The notes under the pieces were generated by a model. That model did no database searches and had not been told where the DNA came from. It saw only the letters and a program-made list of their open reading frames with translations. A program made the translations under genes and the position numbers. A DNA stretch of 64,000 bases from contig VTFK01000285.1 of the NCBI GenBank assembly GCA_009617715.1, positions 434,001 through 498,000 on the forward strand, written 5' to 3'. Positions within the stretch are counted from its first letter, which is position 1. The number at the start of each line of letters is the position of its first letter. The DNA is from Plectrocnemia conspersa. Lineage: Eukaryota > Arthropoda > Insecta > Trichoptera > Polycentropodidae. Of this stretch, positions 38,172-55,000 are shown one piece after another.

Positions 38172-40308
38172 AAACAATTTATATATTCCTATTTTATATA
38201 ACCAAAATGTTATATTTTTATTCAATCATTGCTCATTATAAAAGCCAGCGCTTGGCTATTGTATTCCTACTTAAAATACCGCATTTATTTTATTTTAGTT
38301 AGCCATCACCCAGTTATAGGTTTCAGTATTATATTAATTTTTAAAAGAAAAGCAAATGTAATTATCGGTTGTGAAAGAGAATAAGCTTTTAATTGTTGCA
38401 TTATGAAATTTGCTAGTATATTCTATGTTAACTCGAAGTTTATTATTAATAATATAAAATAAATTTGTATATATGAATATTATGAATACATAACCAATGT
38501 AGTCTCACAATAATATTATATTAGTGACGTGTATATAACAAAATTTTATATAAAAATATGTACTGTAAATTTACTTTTGGCCAAATGATGCAATTGTGTT
38601 TGTTTTAATTTTTAACTTACTGCTTATTATTTAAATAATCAAAGATGTGATATTAGCCACAAAATAATTTAACAGCTTCACGGAATCGCTAAATATGGAA
38701 AGAGCAAATGTGTTAAATATTTTCTGAAAATTGATTATCTCTATCACATTTTAACAATAATATTTATTTTATTATGTATACAAATATATAAAATAGTATA
38801 ATTTAAATTAGTCAATTGCGTAACAAAAAAATATATTTCACGTTATACGCTCTTTCCGTATTAGCGATCCAAATGTCTATTGACTACATAAAAATATTTT
38901 GTAAATACTAAAAAAATCTTACGTAGTATATCAATAGATCGATGCCATAAAAAAATTTAACTTTAAACGAATCTCCACATTTTATCTCACATTATATCTA
39001 ATCGGGAATCCATATATTTAATTAATAATATACTCACGGATGTAAGATCTCAAAACTTCTATTAATATAAATATAGCTTAAATTAAAAGAATAGTTAGTT
39101 TAAAACATGAGCTATTGAAATATTTTATGCATGACAAGCGTAGACTGAAACTGATGATTTTTATTTATATATGTATTATATATCAAAATTTAATCGTACA
39201 TTTGGCTAATTATAGTTTGAAGCACATATTGCCGTCATACTATCGATTAATAAATTAATATCTTGCTAATATATCAAATACGATTTTACATCTATAATTT
39301 ACAAGGGCATCGAAGTATTATAATAATTTTTATGTTGGCCCTGAAAAAGATAAATTTGACCACTAACTTAGTGTAAGCAAAAAACGACGTTTTAATTTTA
39401 TCAAGCTTTAACAATTGATCTATTATTATTTTCATTATCATTGACAACGACCTGGGCTTAATTAATTAATTAAATTATCAGAAGACTGAGACATTTTAAA
39501 ACATTGACAAAGATATTACGTCGTTTCTAAATATACAAACATATGGCACATTAAAAATAAACTTTCGTTGCTATTTATTTGGGCACTTGAGCGTGCATTG
39601 TGATATTTATTACCAAATAGTGACAGGATCCCAGTGTTGCGTTTACGTTTAGTGCCTCCTAGTCAAATCGGCCATAATTTAATGTTATCTTAATAGTTTT
39701 GGCTATTGACAATGTTAGATGTGTTGTTTAAATGATTATGACATATAAAAATATATTATCAATATTTATCTTAGTGAATGTACAATATTATGCAAATGTA
39801 AAGATAACGCTAGCTAGGAAAATCTTACTTTTTTTTTTATGTATGGTTTTTTGTTAAGAAAATCTGCTATTGTATGAATTATTTTGGCGCTTAGCATTAT
39901 CAATCTTTTTGGTGCCAAATTACAAGAACGATACAATCATTTTTTTCGATGAATTTATTAAATACTGAAAGGTTGATAAGCTTTCAATATTTTAAAATGT
40001 TATACAAATAAAAACAAAATCTTGGTATACCAGAATGTACACAAATACTTCCGTAATTCTTCCAATTTATTTATACACATATATGATTTTACCTGTTTTT
40101 ACTTGTAAAATAAACATATACAAATAAATATTGTTTTATTTTTAAATAATAAACTCATAAAAATACTTACATTTATTTTTATTATACATACAATCATTAC
40201 AAAAGTAATTAAAAAAATAATTCACAAAAAATATTTTTTGTTTACTTATCAACATATTTTCATAGTTTTATTCATAAATACTTATAATATGAACTACACT
40301 CAACTCAA
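38172..40308. other. 3' untranslated and convergent intergenic stretch
   Basis: It lies between the myosin stop (38171, plus) and the RPB7 stop (40309, minus). The first AATAAA after the myosin stop is at 38458; others follow near 40110-40130. On the minus strand, an AATAAA for RPB7 lies at 40267-40272, 37 bases past its stop. I see no gene or repeat in the rest. Confidence 0.6.
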
Positions 40309-42589
<2,281 letters not shown>

Positions 42590-44173
42590 TTCGGCGGCGT
42601 CAAACGGCAACTATAACCACAAATTTATTTGGCCATAGCACCATATTTATTGAACATAAGTCGATTGACGTTTGTGCACTTATTTTAGTAGTATACATAT
42701 TAGTTAAAATATTTACATAAAAAATTACAACAAATAAACGTGATTAGATCTTTGCCTATACTTGTAATTTTATTGCCAATTTAACAATTGTCGTTTGTAC
42801 GATTATTTATTATTTTGATAAAAATATTTATTTTATTTAAAACTTATTAAAATATTTATTTTAATTTAAAAAATAATAATTATTAACTTTTATATTTGCC
42901 ACTTCAGCACAGACCCCCTCGAAATTAAAATTTAGTATTTGGCTCTGAAGAGCATATATTTTGTTGGTTTAGTCAAAAATTTCAATTTTACTTTTAAATT
43001 AGAATTGTGAGGTTTAACTAGTTTCGCATATAAATAATTATGCTATATTTACTTTTCAAATTAGGTACTTGATCAAAAATAACTTTTAAACAAATACCTA
43101 TTTGCCTAGAACTCTCTATAACTCTCTGCAACAAATCCTTTTATGAAGAAAAATTTCGAAGATTTATCTTTCATAACTGCACAAACGCACATACAAACCA
43201 AACTTATTCTCTGTTAAATAGCACCCTTTCTATACACTATATATTTTTACAATGAAGTAAATCCTTATATTTACTATTAAAAACATGAAATACGAGGATC
43301 ACTTAGATTTGATAATAATTATACGAAATAGTTTCGGAAAGTATAAAAACCAAATATATTATACAATCGCCGTGCGTGCGATTAATCGTTTATCAGTGTC
43401 ATCAATAATACTGAATAATAGACGAAGGCACGATAAACGGTTAATTGCGATTTTTAACCGATGTTTGGGGAATAAACATACAAACTAATTCTTAAAATCT
43501 AAAACGTATTTATGTATTAAAACGTTGTTGGCTACTTTCACAAACGTTAGGGCTAAAAGCATAAAAAAAATGAGATCAAATGTTCACAACAATCTGGTTT
43601 ATGAGCGTGGCGCCGATAAAATTGACAAGTATCAAAAAATCAATAAAGAGATTCTTGAATTATTTTAATTTAACCTATGTTGGCACTGAAAAAGTTTGAG
43701 TTTTTTCACTGACTACGCAGCCCTGCTGCATTATGCTCGCGCATGCGCTTAAGATATGTCTTTGTGTGTAATTATAGTTGCCAAACATCCCATACTCCAA
43801 TTTCCAGACAATATATTTGGCCATAATACTACATTTATTAATCATTAAATGTACAATAATATAATATCAATAGTTAATTTGATGAAAATATTAATATAAA
43901 CAATTTACATGACTATTTTAGTTTGATAATTAGCAATAATATATTTTTTAAAGAGAAAGTATATTTTTTAAATAGAAAATTAAACGTCAAATTTGACATA
44001 AATATTGAAATTGTGACATTTTTGACGTTTCTTACATATGTTAGTATTTTCATTGTAGAGTTTTGGCTTACTATACGATTCCAATTAGATTGGTTTGTAA
44101 AGTGGCGGGGCAGCTAAAAGTAGCCTATGCTCGTATAATTAGTTATTAAGTCATAATATTTGAGCTGTCGCGT
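42590..44173. other. Divergent intergenic stretch (RPB7 / DUF4817 gene)
   Basis: It must hold the promoters of both neighbours. It is AT-rich, with a family C repeat at 43200-43370 and a 14-base inverted repeat ATTAATCGTTTATC (43381-43394) against GATAAACGGTTAAT (43432-43445) with one mismatch. The 67-codon frame at 43285-43488 overlaps these repeats and is not a convincing gene. Confidence 0.5.
43200..43370 (-). repeat. Dispersed repeat family C, copy 2 (reverse)
   Basis: Its reverse complement aligns with 33240-33430: ATAATTATTATCAAATCTAA, AATAGTAAATATAAGGATTT, TGTATAGAAAGGGTGCTATT. Confidence 0.65.
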
Positions 44174-44239
44174 ATGCGCCTGACCTACTCAGCGGCCGAC
44201 CGCTCGGGGCGCAACTACGCATCTATCCACCGACGATGA
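44174..44239 (+). promoter_or_regulatory. Upstream ORF overlapping the DUF4817 gene start
   Basis: An ATG at 44174 opens a 21-codon frame that ends in TGA at 44237-44239. The stop overlaps the start codon of the main gene (ATGA at 44236-44239). If transcribed, it would restrain translation or feed it by termination-reinitiation. Presence of the transcript start upstream of 44174 is inferred. Confidence 0.45.
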
Positions 44240-44784
44240 TATTCACAATAACGCAACGCATCACAATCGTGGAACTGTACGCAGAGACGAGATCCTACAA
44301 GGCAACCAGATCTGCCTTCGCCCAACTGTACGTCAAATCCACGGTGCCTAGCAAGCGTACCATACAGAACCTGGTGCAGAAGTTCAAAGAGACCGGTTCG
44401 GTGGCCGACAAGCAGCGGGTGAGGCACAGGACCGTCAGAACGCCGGAGCTGGTGGCGCTCATTCAAAAGAGCATATCGCAGGGCAACGAATCGGTCAGAC
44501 AGCTGGCCAGAGAGACGGGAGTCTCGAGGAGGTCTTGCCAGAGGATACTGGAAGACTTGAGATATAGCGCCTCACACCCCAGACTGTGGGAAGCCGAAGT
44601 CGGGATACACGAAGTTAAGAATGAAAACGACCAACAGCAGCGGCCGTCCGCACCGCCCAAACAGCAAACGGCGCAGAGCGTCCCGGAGGATCTTAGATTG
44701 CCCGTCAACGTGCACACGATAAAGACTGAAATACCGTCGGAGGACGACTCGGACAATTCACAAGCTTACGACACTAACAACATC

Positions 44785-44787
<3 letters not shown>
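44236..44787 (+). CDS. Single-exon helix-turn-helix protein (DUF4817-like), probably transposon-derived
   Basis: This 183-residue protein begins with a region resembling the DUF4817 domain, a DNA-binding helix-turn-helix found in insect proteins and some transposons. Residues about 3-45 match an ITIVELYAETRSYKATRSAF-type first helix set, then NLVQKFKETGSVADKQR, then VRQLARETGVSRRSCQRILE as a second HTH (about 88-108). No transposase DDE domain follows. The tail (about 125-183) is hydrophilic, with VKNE and IKTE, both fitting the sumoylation consensus; the latter precedes PSEDDSD. The frame is intact, intronless and markedly GC-richer than its surroundings, which suggests codon selection or recent arrival. 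It ends directly at a TA microsatellite. It could be a domesticated regulator or the N-terminal part of a truncated element. Confidence 0.75.

Positions 44788-44829
<42 letters not shown>
44788..44829 (+). repeat. TA dinucleotide microsatellite
   Basis: About twenty TA repeats begin immediately after the stop codon of the DUF4817-like gene. Confidence 0.95.
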
Positions 44830-44831
<2 letters not shown>

Positions 44832-46075
44832 ATAGTTACTATTGAATAGCCTATTTTATTTTAATTTATATCTAAATATTATTATTATCTATAAGAAAAA
44901 CTTTTAATTTTTTCAAAAATTATATTTATTTTTAAAATACATGGTAAAACGATAAAGCATTTTTTTGTCACAATATCGGGTGCTATGTAGCAATCCAAAA
45001 CATGATATATTTTATAAATCTAAGATAAAGCATTTAATGCGCAAAAATAATATAAAATCACAATTTTAGATTGAATAGTATTTAAAAATTTGTAAGCATC
45101 CAAAATATCCACAATTAAAATTTGACTAGATTTCTATTACATTCTATTGGATTGTTTTAAATCATGCTCAAAGGACGGCATCTATAACTTTTCGAAAATA
45201 CTTTTACATCAAATTTAGAGATCGACGGCTAATTAAGTCTAACAAGATTTCAATTAATTATTTTGCAAAAATATATTTAACGTGATATCAAAATAAAATT
45301 GGAACCTTGTACATCTAAACTAAATAATTTAATAATCAACATATTTTTAAAGTATATAAAACATGAGTATTCATCGATAAATTTAAATAAAAAAAAACAC
45401 TAGACTAGAATCGCATGGTACAACATCAAAAACACTCCACATCCCAAATCGCAAACACTAACGAAATTGTGCAATATTTAGTCGGTAACTCTGAAGCCAG
45501 CTCGACCGACCGCAAAAATTGCTATAAAAATAATTCAAACGTTATATATAACATAAATATTTACTATAAGCTTCGTTGAACCTTAGGAATAATCGAGTGA
45601 CTAAGATTACCTTCGTTTATAAATAATGTACATATAAAAATATTGTACAGCGGAAACATACGCTCACACTTTGATTAAAATTTCAAGCACTTTTCAGGTA
45701 CATTTCTCGTTAATTAGATGGACAAACATTGTATTTAAAAATGATTGAAATGTAATTTTAACGACGACTAAAGAATGTAAAGTATACAATAAAAATAAAG
45801 TTGCAACACGCGCGTAAATAAGTATCACAGGTTTTTATTAAGTACTAAAATAGAAATCATTTGGCTAAAATCATGCAAATGTTTTTTTTTAGAATATCAC
45901 AATTTTTTAAGTGTGCCATTCCAAAGATTTTCAAGCGTAATATTCAGAAAGTCGTTTGATTCTATATAGTAGCATAGAAGATTTTAAAAACTTATTCTAC
46001 AAAAATCGTCGATTATTTTAAATTATTAAACTGGTAGAAAACAAAGATGCTAAAAAAATTAGGACTAGAATCGCG
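44830..46075. other. Convergent intergenic stretch
   Basis: It lies between the DUF4817-like gene (plus) and the TTLL5 stop (minus). A minus-strand AATAAA is at 45834-45839, the nearest poly(A) signal I found for TTLL5. Nothing else is recognised. Confidence 0.6.
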
Positions 46076-49000
46076 TTATTTTTGCAATAGCGGTAGGTGG
46101 CTCGGATAATTTCCGCCGTTCAACTTGTAGCGACGAGAGTGAACTGGAGTCACGTAAACCAAATATTTCAGAAGTTGATGCCTCAATGGCGTTTCAAATC
46201 CGGGTTGCTGCGTCGGCGGAATATCGATGCACATAGGGCTGAGTCTATCGCCGAGGAATGGAGCAAAGTAGCCTTCTTTCTTGAGGATTGTCAAAAGTAT
46301 CTCTTCTAGATCGGTTTCACTGTTGGATTCGATTCATTCGTATAAACAAATTTATGAGTAGCAAATAATAATAAGTAAAAAAACATACTTAGCGCTGGAT
46401 ATAAATTGATTGAAGTTACTATTGTGATTAGTCTTTTTATGATCAGAATCGATGACCATGTCAGTTTCTTTGTGATACACATCCAAAAAATCGTTCAATT
46501 GCTTGGCAATGACTGCTGCTTTGTCTTTATCGTTCATCTTCTTGGAAGGACTCTGAAATATAGACAATTTAATATTACATTATACTCGACTGTCGAGTAA
46601 TAATAAAGAACATACAGTCACCTTAATATTATAAGGCATCTTCGATGTATGTGACACTTTCTTTAGGAACCGTAGTATGAGATCAGCATGCTGAACAGAG
46701 AGTTCGGACGTCGAATTAGAAATTCGCTTGAGAACGCACATCAAAAACGTTGAAAATACACGACGAGATTCGCTTAACCTTAAATTAAAATATATTTTTA
46801 AGTTTAATTTGCGCATTTGTGCCATAAAACAACGATAACACTAACGGCACAATGTTTCCATGCAGAATTTGTTGCTTTATATGAATCTTAGTATTTTTAT
46901 TATCCAACACCGAGCTTCTGGTTGCAGTTTTATTAGGAGTTCTTTCGTCAGTATTACTACCAGCACTACTGTCCAAACTCACTCGGGCGCAAGTCGGTAA
47001 AACGCGTTCATATCGCTTCAATCTAATAAGAAATATAAACAATAAGGACAGATGTTTTCGGCGATATCTATGAGGAGCTGGAACAATATATGTGGAATGG
47101 TGCACATCTTTTTTAAGTGTGCGCCACTATAATGTTTTAAAATATTTATGACATTGCGTGCTAATGTTTGTGTAATATATTAAATGTTGAATTTTGTATA
47201 AAGGTTATGATGGACAGATTTGTAATAAATAAATATATGTTATAATAAACTAAATTTTTACTGTACAAAACTGTTAACGCCTTTTTAACGTAAAAATAAT
47301 ATAGGAATATACGTTTACGTGTATTCTTATATTATTATTTTTATTTTATTTTTTAAACATTATAAATTTTAAAACATACAAATAATTAAAAAATATTGTA
47401 ATAAATATCACAAATATGTAAATAATATTTTAAATATTGTGTAATGAATCATAATGTGAAAACCAATGTCAATGTTTTGTAATTGAAATATCATATCAAA
47501 GTGTTACTGTATATAATTTAATCATATTATATGAAGTCATTTCAAAATACTATATTAGCTATATTGTAACTACATATTTGTTTTAGAAGTTATTTCACAA
47601 TGTTAAGATATGTGATATCAGTGTGTCGAGAAAGTTTGAACCTTAAACTTTCTTTGTTCCAATTGAGTATAAACACTCGATCCACTGGTAAGAAGTCAGA
47701 TCTGGTCTGAGACTGTATATTACCAATCCAGTAAAATAAAATGTCACAAAAAGACTATTCTTTGCTCGACGAATTTATTACATTATTTTCAAATATAATT
47801 CTCACCTTTCAGGTAGTTTGGTAGACGAACTTTGTGACATAACCATCGGATCAAAATTTGGCAAAACGTGCATATGCACCAATAAATTATAATTATGTGG
47901 AGTGAGTGAATTCAACGATGTACTCTTCACCGAAACATTAGAAACTGGAATACCCGTAACTGGATCTAAAAAAACAACAAAAATCAGCATTCAAACTAAA
48001 AAAAACATGTATAATAATTTCTTAAAATACCGAGATACTGCGCATATTTTCTCCACGAATCCTGAGATGGAAATATTCGCACGTATCCGCCGCGTCTCTG
48101 ATACTGAGCTTTAACGTGTCTAATTATGCGAATTTCATCATTGGTCAAGATGGAAAAATCTGACTCATTCATAGAACCAGTCATGTTTATGCTAAAGCCT
48201 TTCTTTTTTGAAACCATATTTTCAGCGGAGTGAACACGTCGGCGCTAAATTTAAAAGTCAAATTAATTACATATATGAGACAAATAAAACAATCGTTGCA
48301 GAAAAACCACTAACAGTTTTCATCTTCATCTTGAAGTTTAAGGTTTGCTTCCCGGATATGCTCGGTTCGTTTTTAATTACCGGATCTACTGCCGGAATGC
48401 CTACAAGATTCAAAGTATCGGCCAATAGAGCCGCCTTTAAACGGACGTCCAATGGAGTATCGCATCCGAGACTAGGAGATAGATTGATTTCTAATAGCCA
48501 CGGTTTCATGGCTTCGTCGATCAATATATCGAAGCCGTAAAGCTCTAAAAAATTTTTAGTTTTTAATATTGTGATATAATTGAGTTAGGGACATTAAATA
48601 CAATACATACCGAAACAGTTACTGAAATGTGAGACGAACATTCGAGTGGCTGATGCAATTGATTGAGTGCAAGATAGAATAGATTTTATTACAACGTCTT
48701 CGATGGCAGTCATCAATGTGGCAGTGTCGTATCCTTGATTTCGTAAGTGTCGCAAAAATGCTGATAGAGTCCACTTGTGACCGACGTTCTCAACGGATGG
48801 ATCGTCGCTTCTAATAAATCAAATTAATGTTATAACAACTTTATTGCAAGGGAATGAGATTTTTAAACAGCTAGGCATAATCTATTCAAAGAATGTTTTT
48901 TAATGTTTCAACTCAAGACTTTTAACCAATAGTATTGATCTTTCCTTATCTGCAAAATATGCATTATATGCGATTTTTTAGGGAATGATATTTTATATAT

Positions 49001-52000
49001 ACTATTAAGGGGCTAATATTTTTATTGAATCTTAAAAAAGTTATGTTCCAATTAATTATGGAATAAAATATTCCTTCAATTGTTTCGATTTTAGTTATGA
49101 GAGGCTACCCGAAGAAAAAACGTCTTATCGCATATAAAAACGCATAACGAACATGAGGAACGTTGCACTTTCAGCTGAATTGTTGTTAACCTTTCCTTTA
49201 CTATGATGTACACCGAGTGTACATTTCATCATATTAACAAAATCGGGTATCAATTCACCATTACAGTCAAACGTATGGTAATATGTAATACATTCAAACT
49301 TATGGTAATATGGCCCTATGTAAGAATAAAGCGCGAGGCTCCCCTTACCCCCCCATAAAAGGTTATGTAACGAATACAAAATTTATTCAATAATATATAA
49401 AATACACTAATATACAATAGTATTGTAATTCCAAATAATTTCAATATAGGCAGTTCAACATTTCGATTCTTCAAAATCAAAGTAACTAGACTAAACAAAC
49501 TGCAAAAAAATCGTTTGTAATTTCCAATATCAAAGTAATACTTTAGAACTATATTATATAACGACTAAGAAATCTTTACATTATTGAATCTTAATAAAAT
49601 TATTCTTTAGTAAAAATATTACTAACTGTAAAAAGGGGTTCGATATAAAAAAATTTCAAATCACTGCTAGCAATCAACGTATGTTAAAATATGGAATGCC
49701 TATTATTTCCGAAACATGGACTGTCAGAAGAAAACATAGTTTTTTTTTGTGTATTTTCTTGATTTATTGCGACGAAAACAGACGTTAAGGAATAATTATT
49801 AGAAACGACACATTCAAGTTGTTCTGGTACTTGTTTCTTTTACACAAAGGGTTCCAAGGGCTTCGCAAAACTGACGACGAAGTTTTTGTGGAGCGCGAGG
49901 CCAACTCTGTCTAAGTATACAAATGAGACGGCAAAACCGACCCAAGAATTTGCACAATTTTGATTTTCAATCACGTTTTTTAGGAGAGTGAAATATCGCT
50001 ATATGAATTGTAATTTCACATTTTGTGATTAAAATAATATTAACGTGTTTATATTAAATTTTTAATTTGAGCGCAAGGCCCTACATGAGTGGATTAGTTG
50101 CGTATGCTCAGAGCTGACCCTGCATATGAGTGTTGCAATACAGATTTTTCGCTTCACTCAGGAGTGATGTTCGCTTAGAGATTTTAAACTTCATTTTCCT
50201 TAGATTATATTTTTAATAAATTTATTTATTTATTTTTATTTTCTATTAAATCTTTCATTATAACCTGACAGGCGTAAGCCCGAAACGTTAAAACGGGGTA
50301 AATCTGTACCAATTGAATAAGTCAATCAGATGTAATGGCTACCTACAAGTAAGTATTAACCACCAGACTGAAAGTCTGGTAATCGGTGACATATATATTA
50401 TTTAGTAATATAATTTATAATCAATAATGTCAGTTTGCAGCTGACCCGTGACCTCAGAGTTACTAGTCTGAGACGTTACGGATTACGCTATTCCATCCTT
50501 AAAATATTTGATATGTTCCATTTTTGCATTTATACAAAATAATTATGGTGTCCGATGTTCATTTACTCGTTTTGCATTAAAAGAAAAAGAACTACTGTAA
50601 AACTATCTATGTGAAATTGTGGGAAACAAAAAATGTACTTCTCAAAATAAGTACCTCTGTGGAGTGGAACGGCACAGGAATCAGATGATTATATCTGTTT
50701 TTAAAAAATATGTGATATTCACTCATTTTTATTAAATAATTTTGTAGTACATATACTCCTTAACAGCTGTCACTAATATTTTAATTAGGGAACCACTGTT
50801 GACGCATAAACTAAAAAAAGGAACTTTAAGGACAGGACCCACAGATTAACTTAATTTATACCGTCATAGATTATGTAGGGGAAAAAATACTGCCAATGAA
50901 GAGTGAGAAAATGTTTCATGATTATTGTTCCATGATGTTTGATCTTTGCTTGACAAAATTGATATATGATATAATTTCACATGATTCAATGCGTACCTAC
51001 ACTTATTAAATATTATAATTTAATGCTTACTTTACATAATCCGAGTGATATTTGTTGATGCTATAATTGCACAGATGCATGCACGGATTCCATAAGCTCT
51101 TGTTGCTCTTGTCATATTTGACAGTGGCGAATCTCACGAGGCCTTCTTCGTACATGTAAATAAGCAATGGATCAAAAGACGTAACGCAAACGTACAGGCG
51201 CAAGTCACACTTGTGGCCATCGACTAAGAGCGGCTTATCGATGTATTTGGCTACGACTACGCTCTCTCCTTTTGGTATTTGATCAGGCTAAAATTTAAAC
51301 TAGCATAGTAAAAGAAAAAAGCGAGCAGAAAAGAGTATAGAAGATAAAGCAATGTCAAACGAACCGTATTAACGATATAAATTCCGCGGCCTCTGCTTGA
51401 AGCAGCTGGTTTCACAATCCATGGACCTTTTGTGCGATAATGAGCCCTGCAAAGCTCTTTGTACTCCAATGGTGTTATGAAAGTTGTTGGTATGAAATCA
51501 AAGTTTTTCGGTCCACGAAAATACTGCATTTTTTCAATGTTCTTGAATAACTTGTCCTTCCTAGTCAACTCATATGATCTGTAAAAATTTTTTTTTTCAA
51601 TAATACATATTTTACAATAATAACAATTAACTATAAAATATTTTTTGAGAATTGCTTACTTTCACAAATTTAAATTGTATTTTATAAAAAATAATAATAT
51701 CAAGCAAGTGGTTAATAACATAAATAAAATATTGCTGAGAGAAATAGCTGCACATTGACTCAGTACATACCTAGGAAAATGGTTTACTCTTTGATATGAA
51801 GTTAATGAACACAAAACATCAGGCTTAGGATGAAGTCCGCTCCATAATAAATTGAAGTGCTTGCTCTGTGGATCCACATCTGTAAGTCCATGAGCTTGCA
51901 ACAATCTATTCAATAGCTTAGTTTCCGTCATCGCCGTTTTATAAGTAATGTTCAGAATAGCCGCCGGCATTTTATTCCTACTCGGCACCACAACGTTATT

Positions 52001-55000
52001 TTCATTAATGGCCTTCGGTGTTACGTCGACATCGGTATTAAGACTACGCGGCCCACTATCATACACAATCTGATTCATCGAAGACCCCACTGACGAGCTT
52101 TTGGTAAATGACGACAGTTTCTCTTTAACCGGTTTCAATGATATTTTATGAGTTTTGTGTAAACTAGGCACGTTGTTAAAAGGCAACTGATTCTTAATTG
52201 ATATTCGATTGAGTTCGTTATAAACGACATTATCTTTCTTGGATTTGTGCTCAACTTCACTCATGTCCGAGTTCAAGTCGTCGGAGTCCCACTCGCTTAC
52301 TGGCGAACCGAACGGCTCCAGCAGACTCGGATAAGAGTTTTCGCTGTGATAGCCATTTGTGTTAGATTTGTTAAAATTTGAACTGCTTTGGCTTCCGTTA
52401 AGCTTTGTTGCTAAAACGCAACTGCGAAATACTAGTACCGTTCCCTTATCGCCGAACGATCCTCCCCACAGCCATTGCGACATCGTGAAATTTTCATCTT
52501 TTTCTTCGACGTGTGAATTTTCTCCATCTTTCACCTTCATACTAGAATCAACTTTAACCTTCTCTCTAAAAAGAAGAAAAAATATTATAGATTAAAAGTC
52601 AGTCATAATATAAAACGTATTATTGAGCTATTAATTCATTGCTGATGATAAAATATGTGTTATGTATTTTATGTATAAAAATTATGTAGAGTGATAATGC
52701 AGTTAATATGTAACCTTGAATTGATACCCTTTAACTATACATAAATCTTCTGTTCCTATTTTATCGTATTTTTAATTGGATTAATGTGTATATGGGCGCA
52801 GAATATAATAGGACATACCTAAAGGCTATTAAAAGTATATACAGGATATATATATAATATAAGGCTAAAGAGGTGTACAAAGGCCAAAAAAAAACATATT
52901 TTTAATGCTGATATATCTCTATATCATTGCAATGGTTTAAAAAAGTTGAAAGTTAGATTTTAAAACATAAATGACTAAATTGAATTTTAGTTTTTGATAT
53001 GATTTATTTTGTATGAATGAAAATAAATTTACGTTACTTATTTGATTTTGACAAGAGCAAAGTAGAAATTAATCGAGATTATAACTAGTAGCTCAATGGA
53101 AGCCAAAACTTCATAAAGTAATATACCAATCATGTCATTTGTAGTTAATTATTTAAAAACAATGTAATACTAATTTTAGGCATTAGATTGACTTAAATTT
53201 TACTTTATTTCTGTGTTTTTTTTTATAACATTAACGATTCAAGAGATATCAATATTTAAAAAGTGCTTTTTTGATCCACCGGGCATTTTACTGTAATAGT
53301 TTCCATAACTTTTAGCTATTCTATATACATATATTTCTTGGCTAACGGTAGGATTAACGATAAGATGGACATTTCATTATTTATTCGATACTTGTAAGTT
53401 ACATTTACAAATATATAACTCGAATACGTGAATTTAAATAATACAATATCATGATGAAGCAATCTGAAAAAATTAAACTTCCTTTAAACCTAACTGACCT
53501 TGTATTTCTAGCTTTAGAATGGATGTTTTAATTTTCAGTATTTAATATTAAGCAATATATATCAATATCAATTATTTTTTTTTAAATAATCACAAAATAT
53601 ATTTTAAAAGAAAATTTTCAATCTAATTGCCACTCCCATTTTTAGCACATAACATTAAATCCATAAAACGTACCTTTGATTTAGTCAATCTGGAAACTTA
53701 TTACAGCAATTGATACGGCGAAGGTGATAACGGAATTGAAGAAAAAAAGGTGCAACAGTCAAGCATATGTAGAATGTATGTGTGTGACTGTATGTGATGT
53801 GTGGTGTTAACTAGCCATATAAGGCACTGCATGTGTGAGTCAGCCAATCGCTGCCTTTTTCGGGGAGGATATGTGTACAGTAGTCAAAAATGAAAGCATG
53901 CAGCTAGTAATATCGATGTGAATTTTTTGCAGCAGACTTATAAAAGCCAATGTTGACTGTAGGGCTCACTTTGAAAAATCAATGTCACCATGCAGACTAA
54001 TTTGTGTTGAACCCTAAAATATTATATTACACGCCAAACGGATACAGCCACTTGTTGCGTTGGTTAATCAATAAAACAAGGGGTCAGACACACCCTCCGA
54101 TATTTAAAATGCACATTTACATTTCAACTGCATATTAAATATATACATATATTTTCGTATTATAGAAAATATTTTAGTCGAAAATTTAAACAGAAATATA
54201 TTGAGTTTTTTGAACTTCACTATCGCATTAAATTGTTAAATCAATACATTTCAATCAGATAAATATGTTTGGTACATAAATGTTTGATTGCCCAATAATA
54301 CGTTTCGCAAACTTGATGTAAAGCATTTGCTTTATTACTACACAACAAATTGCATGAACATGTGATAAACTAGTTTGAGGGTCTTACAAAAAGTTATAAT
54401 TGCTATTGAATAATAATCAAAACATGAAAAATTAATTTTTGAAACATAAATTAATTAAAAATAAATATATCAGATTTAAAAATGCTATTGTCACAAAAAT
54501 TGTAATTTTGTTAGACAAAGTATATATTATGCGTTTAGAATAATAAAGTTTTTTTTATGTTACATAGATAAATAGACAATTTTAAGTTACAGAAAACGTA
54601 GAAAATCTAAATATATAACATGTCATGATAAACTTGTTAACCCTTCGGTTGCCGAACCTTTATATAATATATATATATATATAATTATTATAATATCTAT
54701 TTATTCCAACACTCAGTGCACAAAAACATTGTTCCGAGTGATAATTATATGCTCTTGATTTCTGCCCTATGATTGGTCGGTCGCCCTTTGGGATGGTTTT
54801 ATTTTCTCAAGGTACGGTTGTCGAGATTATCGTATCAAAGGTAACTAGATTTTAATAATATCAAAGGAGGACACTAAAAATAAAAAGGCCATTTCAAAAT
54901 TTTTGTTCGAAGAGGATAAATTGCTGCGAAAGCTAAAAATGGTCTTTTTTTTATTTTTTTTGAGGAGAAAAAATTTTGTTTGAGGAGAATAAAGGAGGAC

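Noticed and set aside
43381..43445. 14-base inverted repeat near the family C copy, as a possible operator or MITE
   Set aside because: No target duplication or second copy is visible; recorded only in the intergenic description.
50363..50379. Hairpin CCAGACTGAAAGTCTGG resembling a tRNA-Phe anticodon arm
   Set aside because: No D arm, T arm or acceptor stem can be formed around it; treated as a chance palindrome or very old remnant.
53674..53900. Alternative TTLL5 first exon
   Set aside because: A good donor is present, but no transcript start or coding frame can be shown, so it is mentioned under the intron instead of being listed as a feature.
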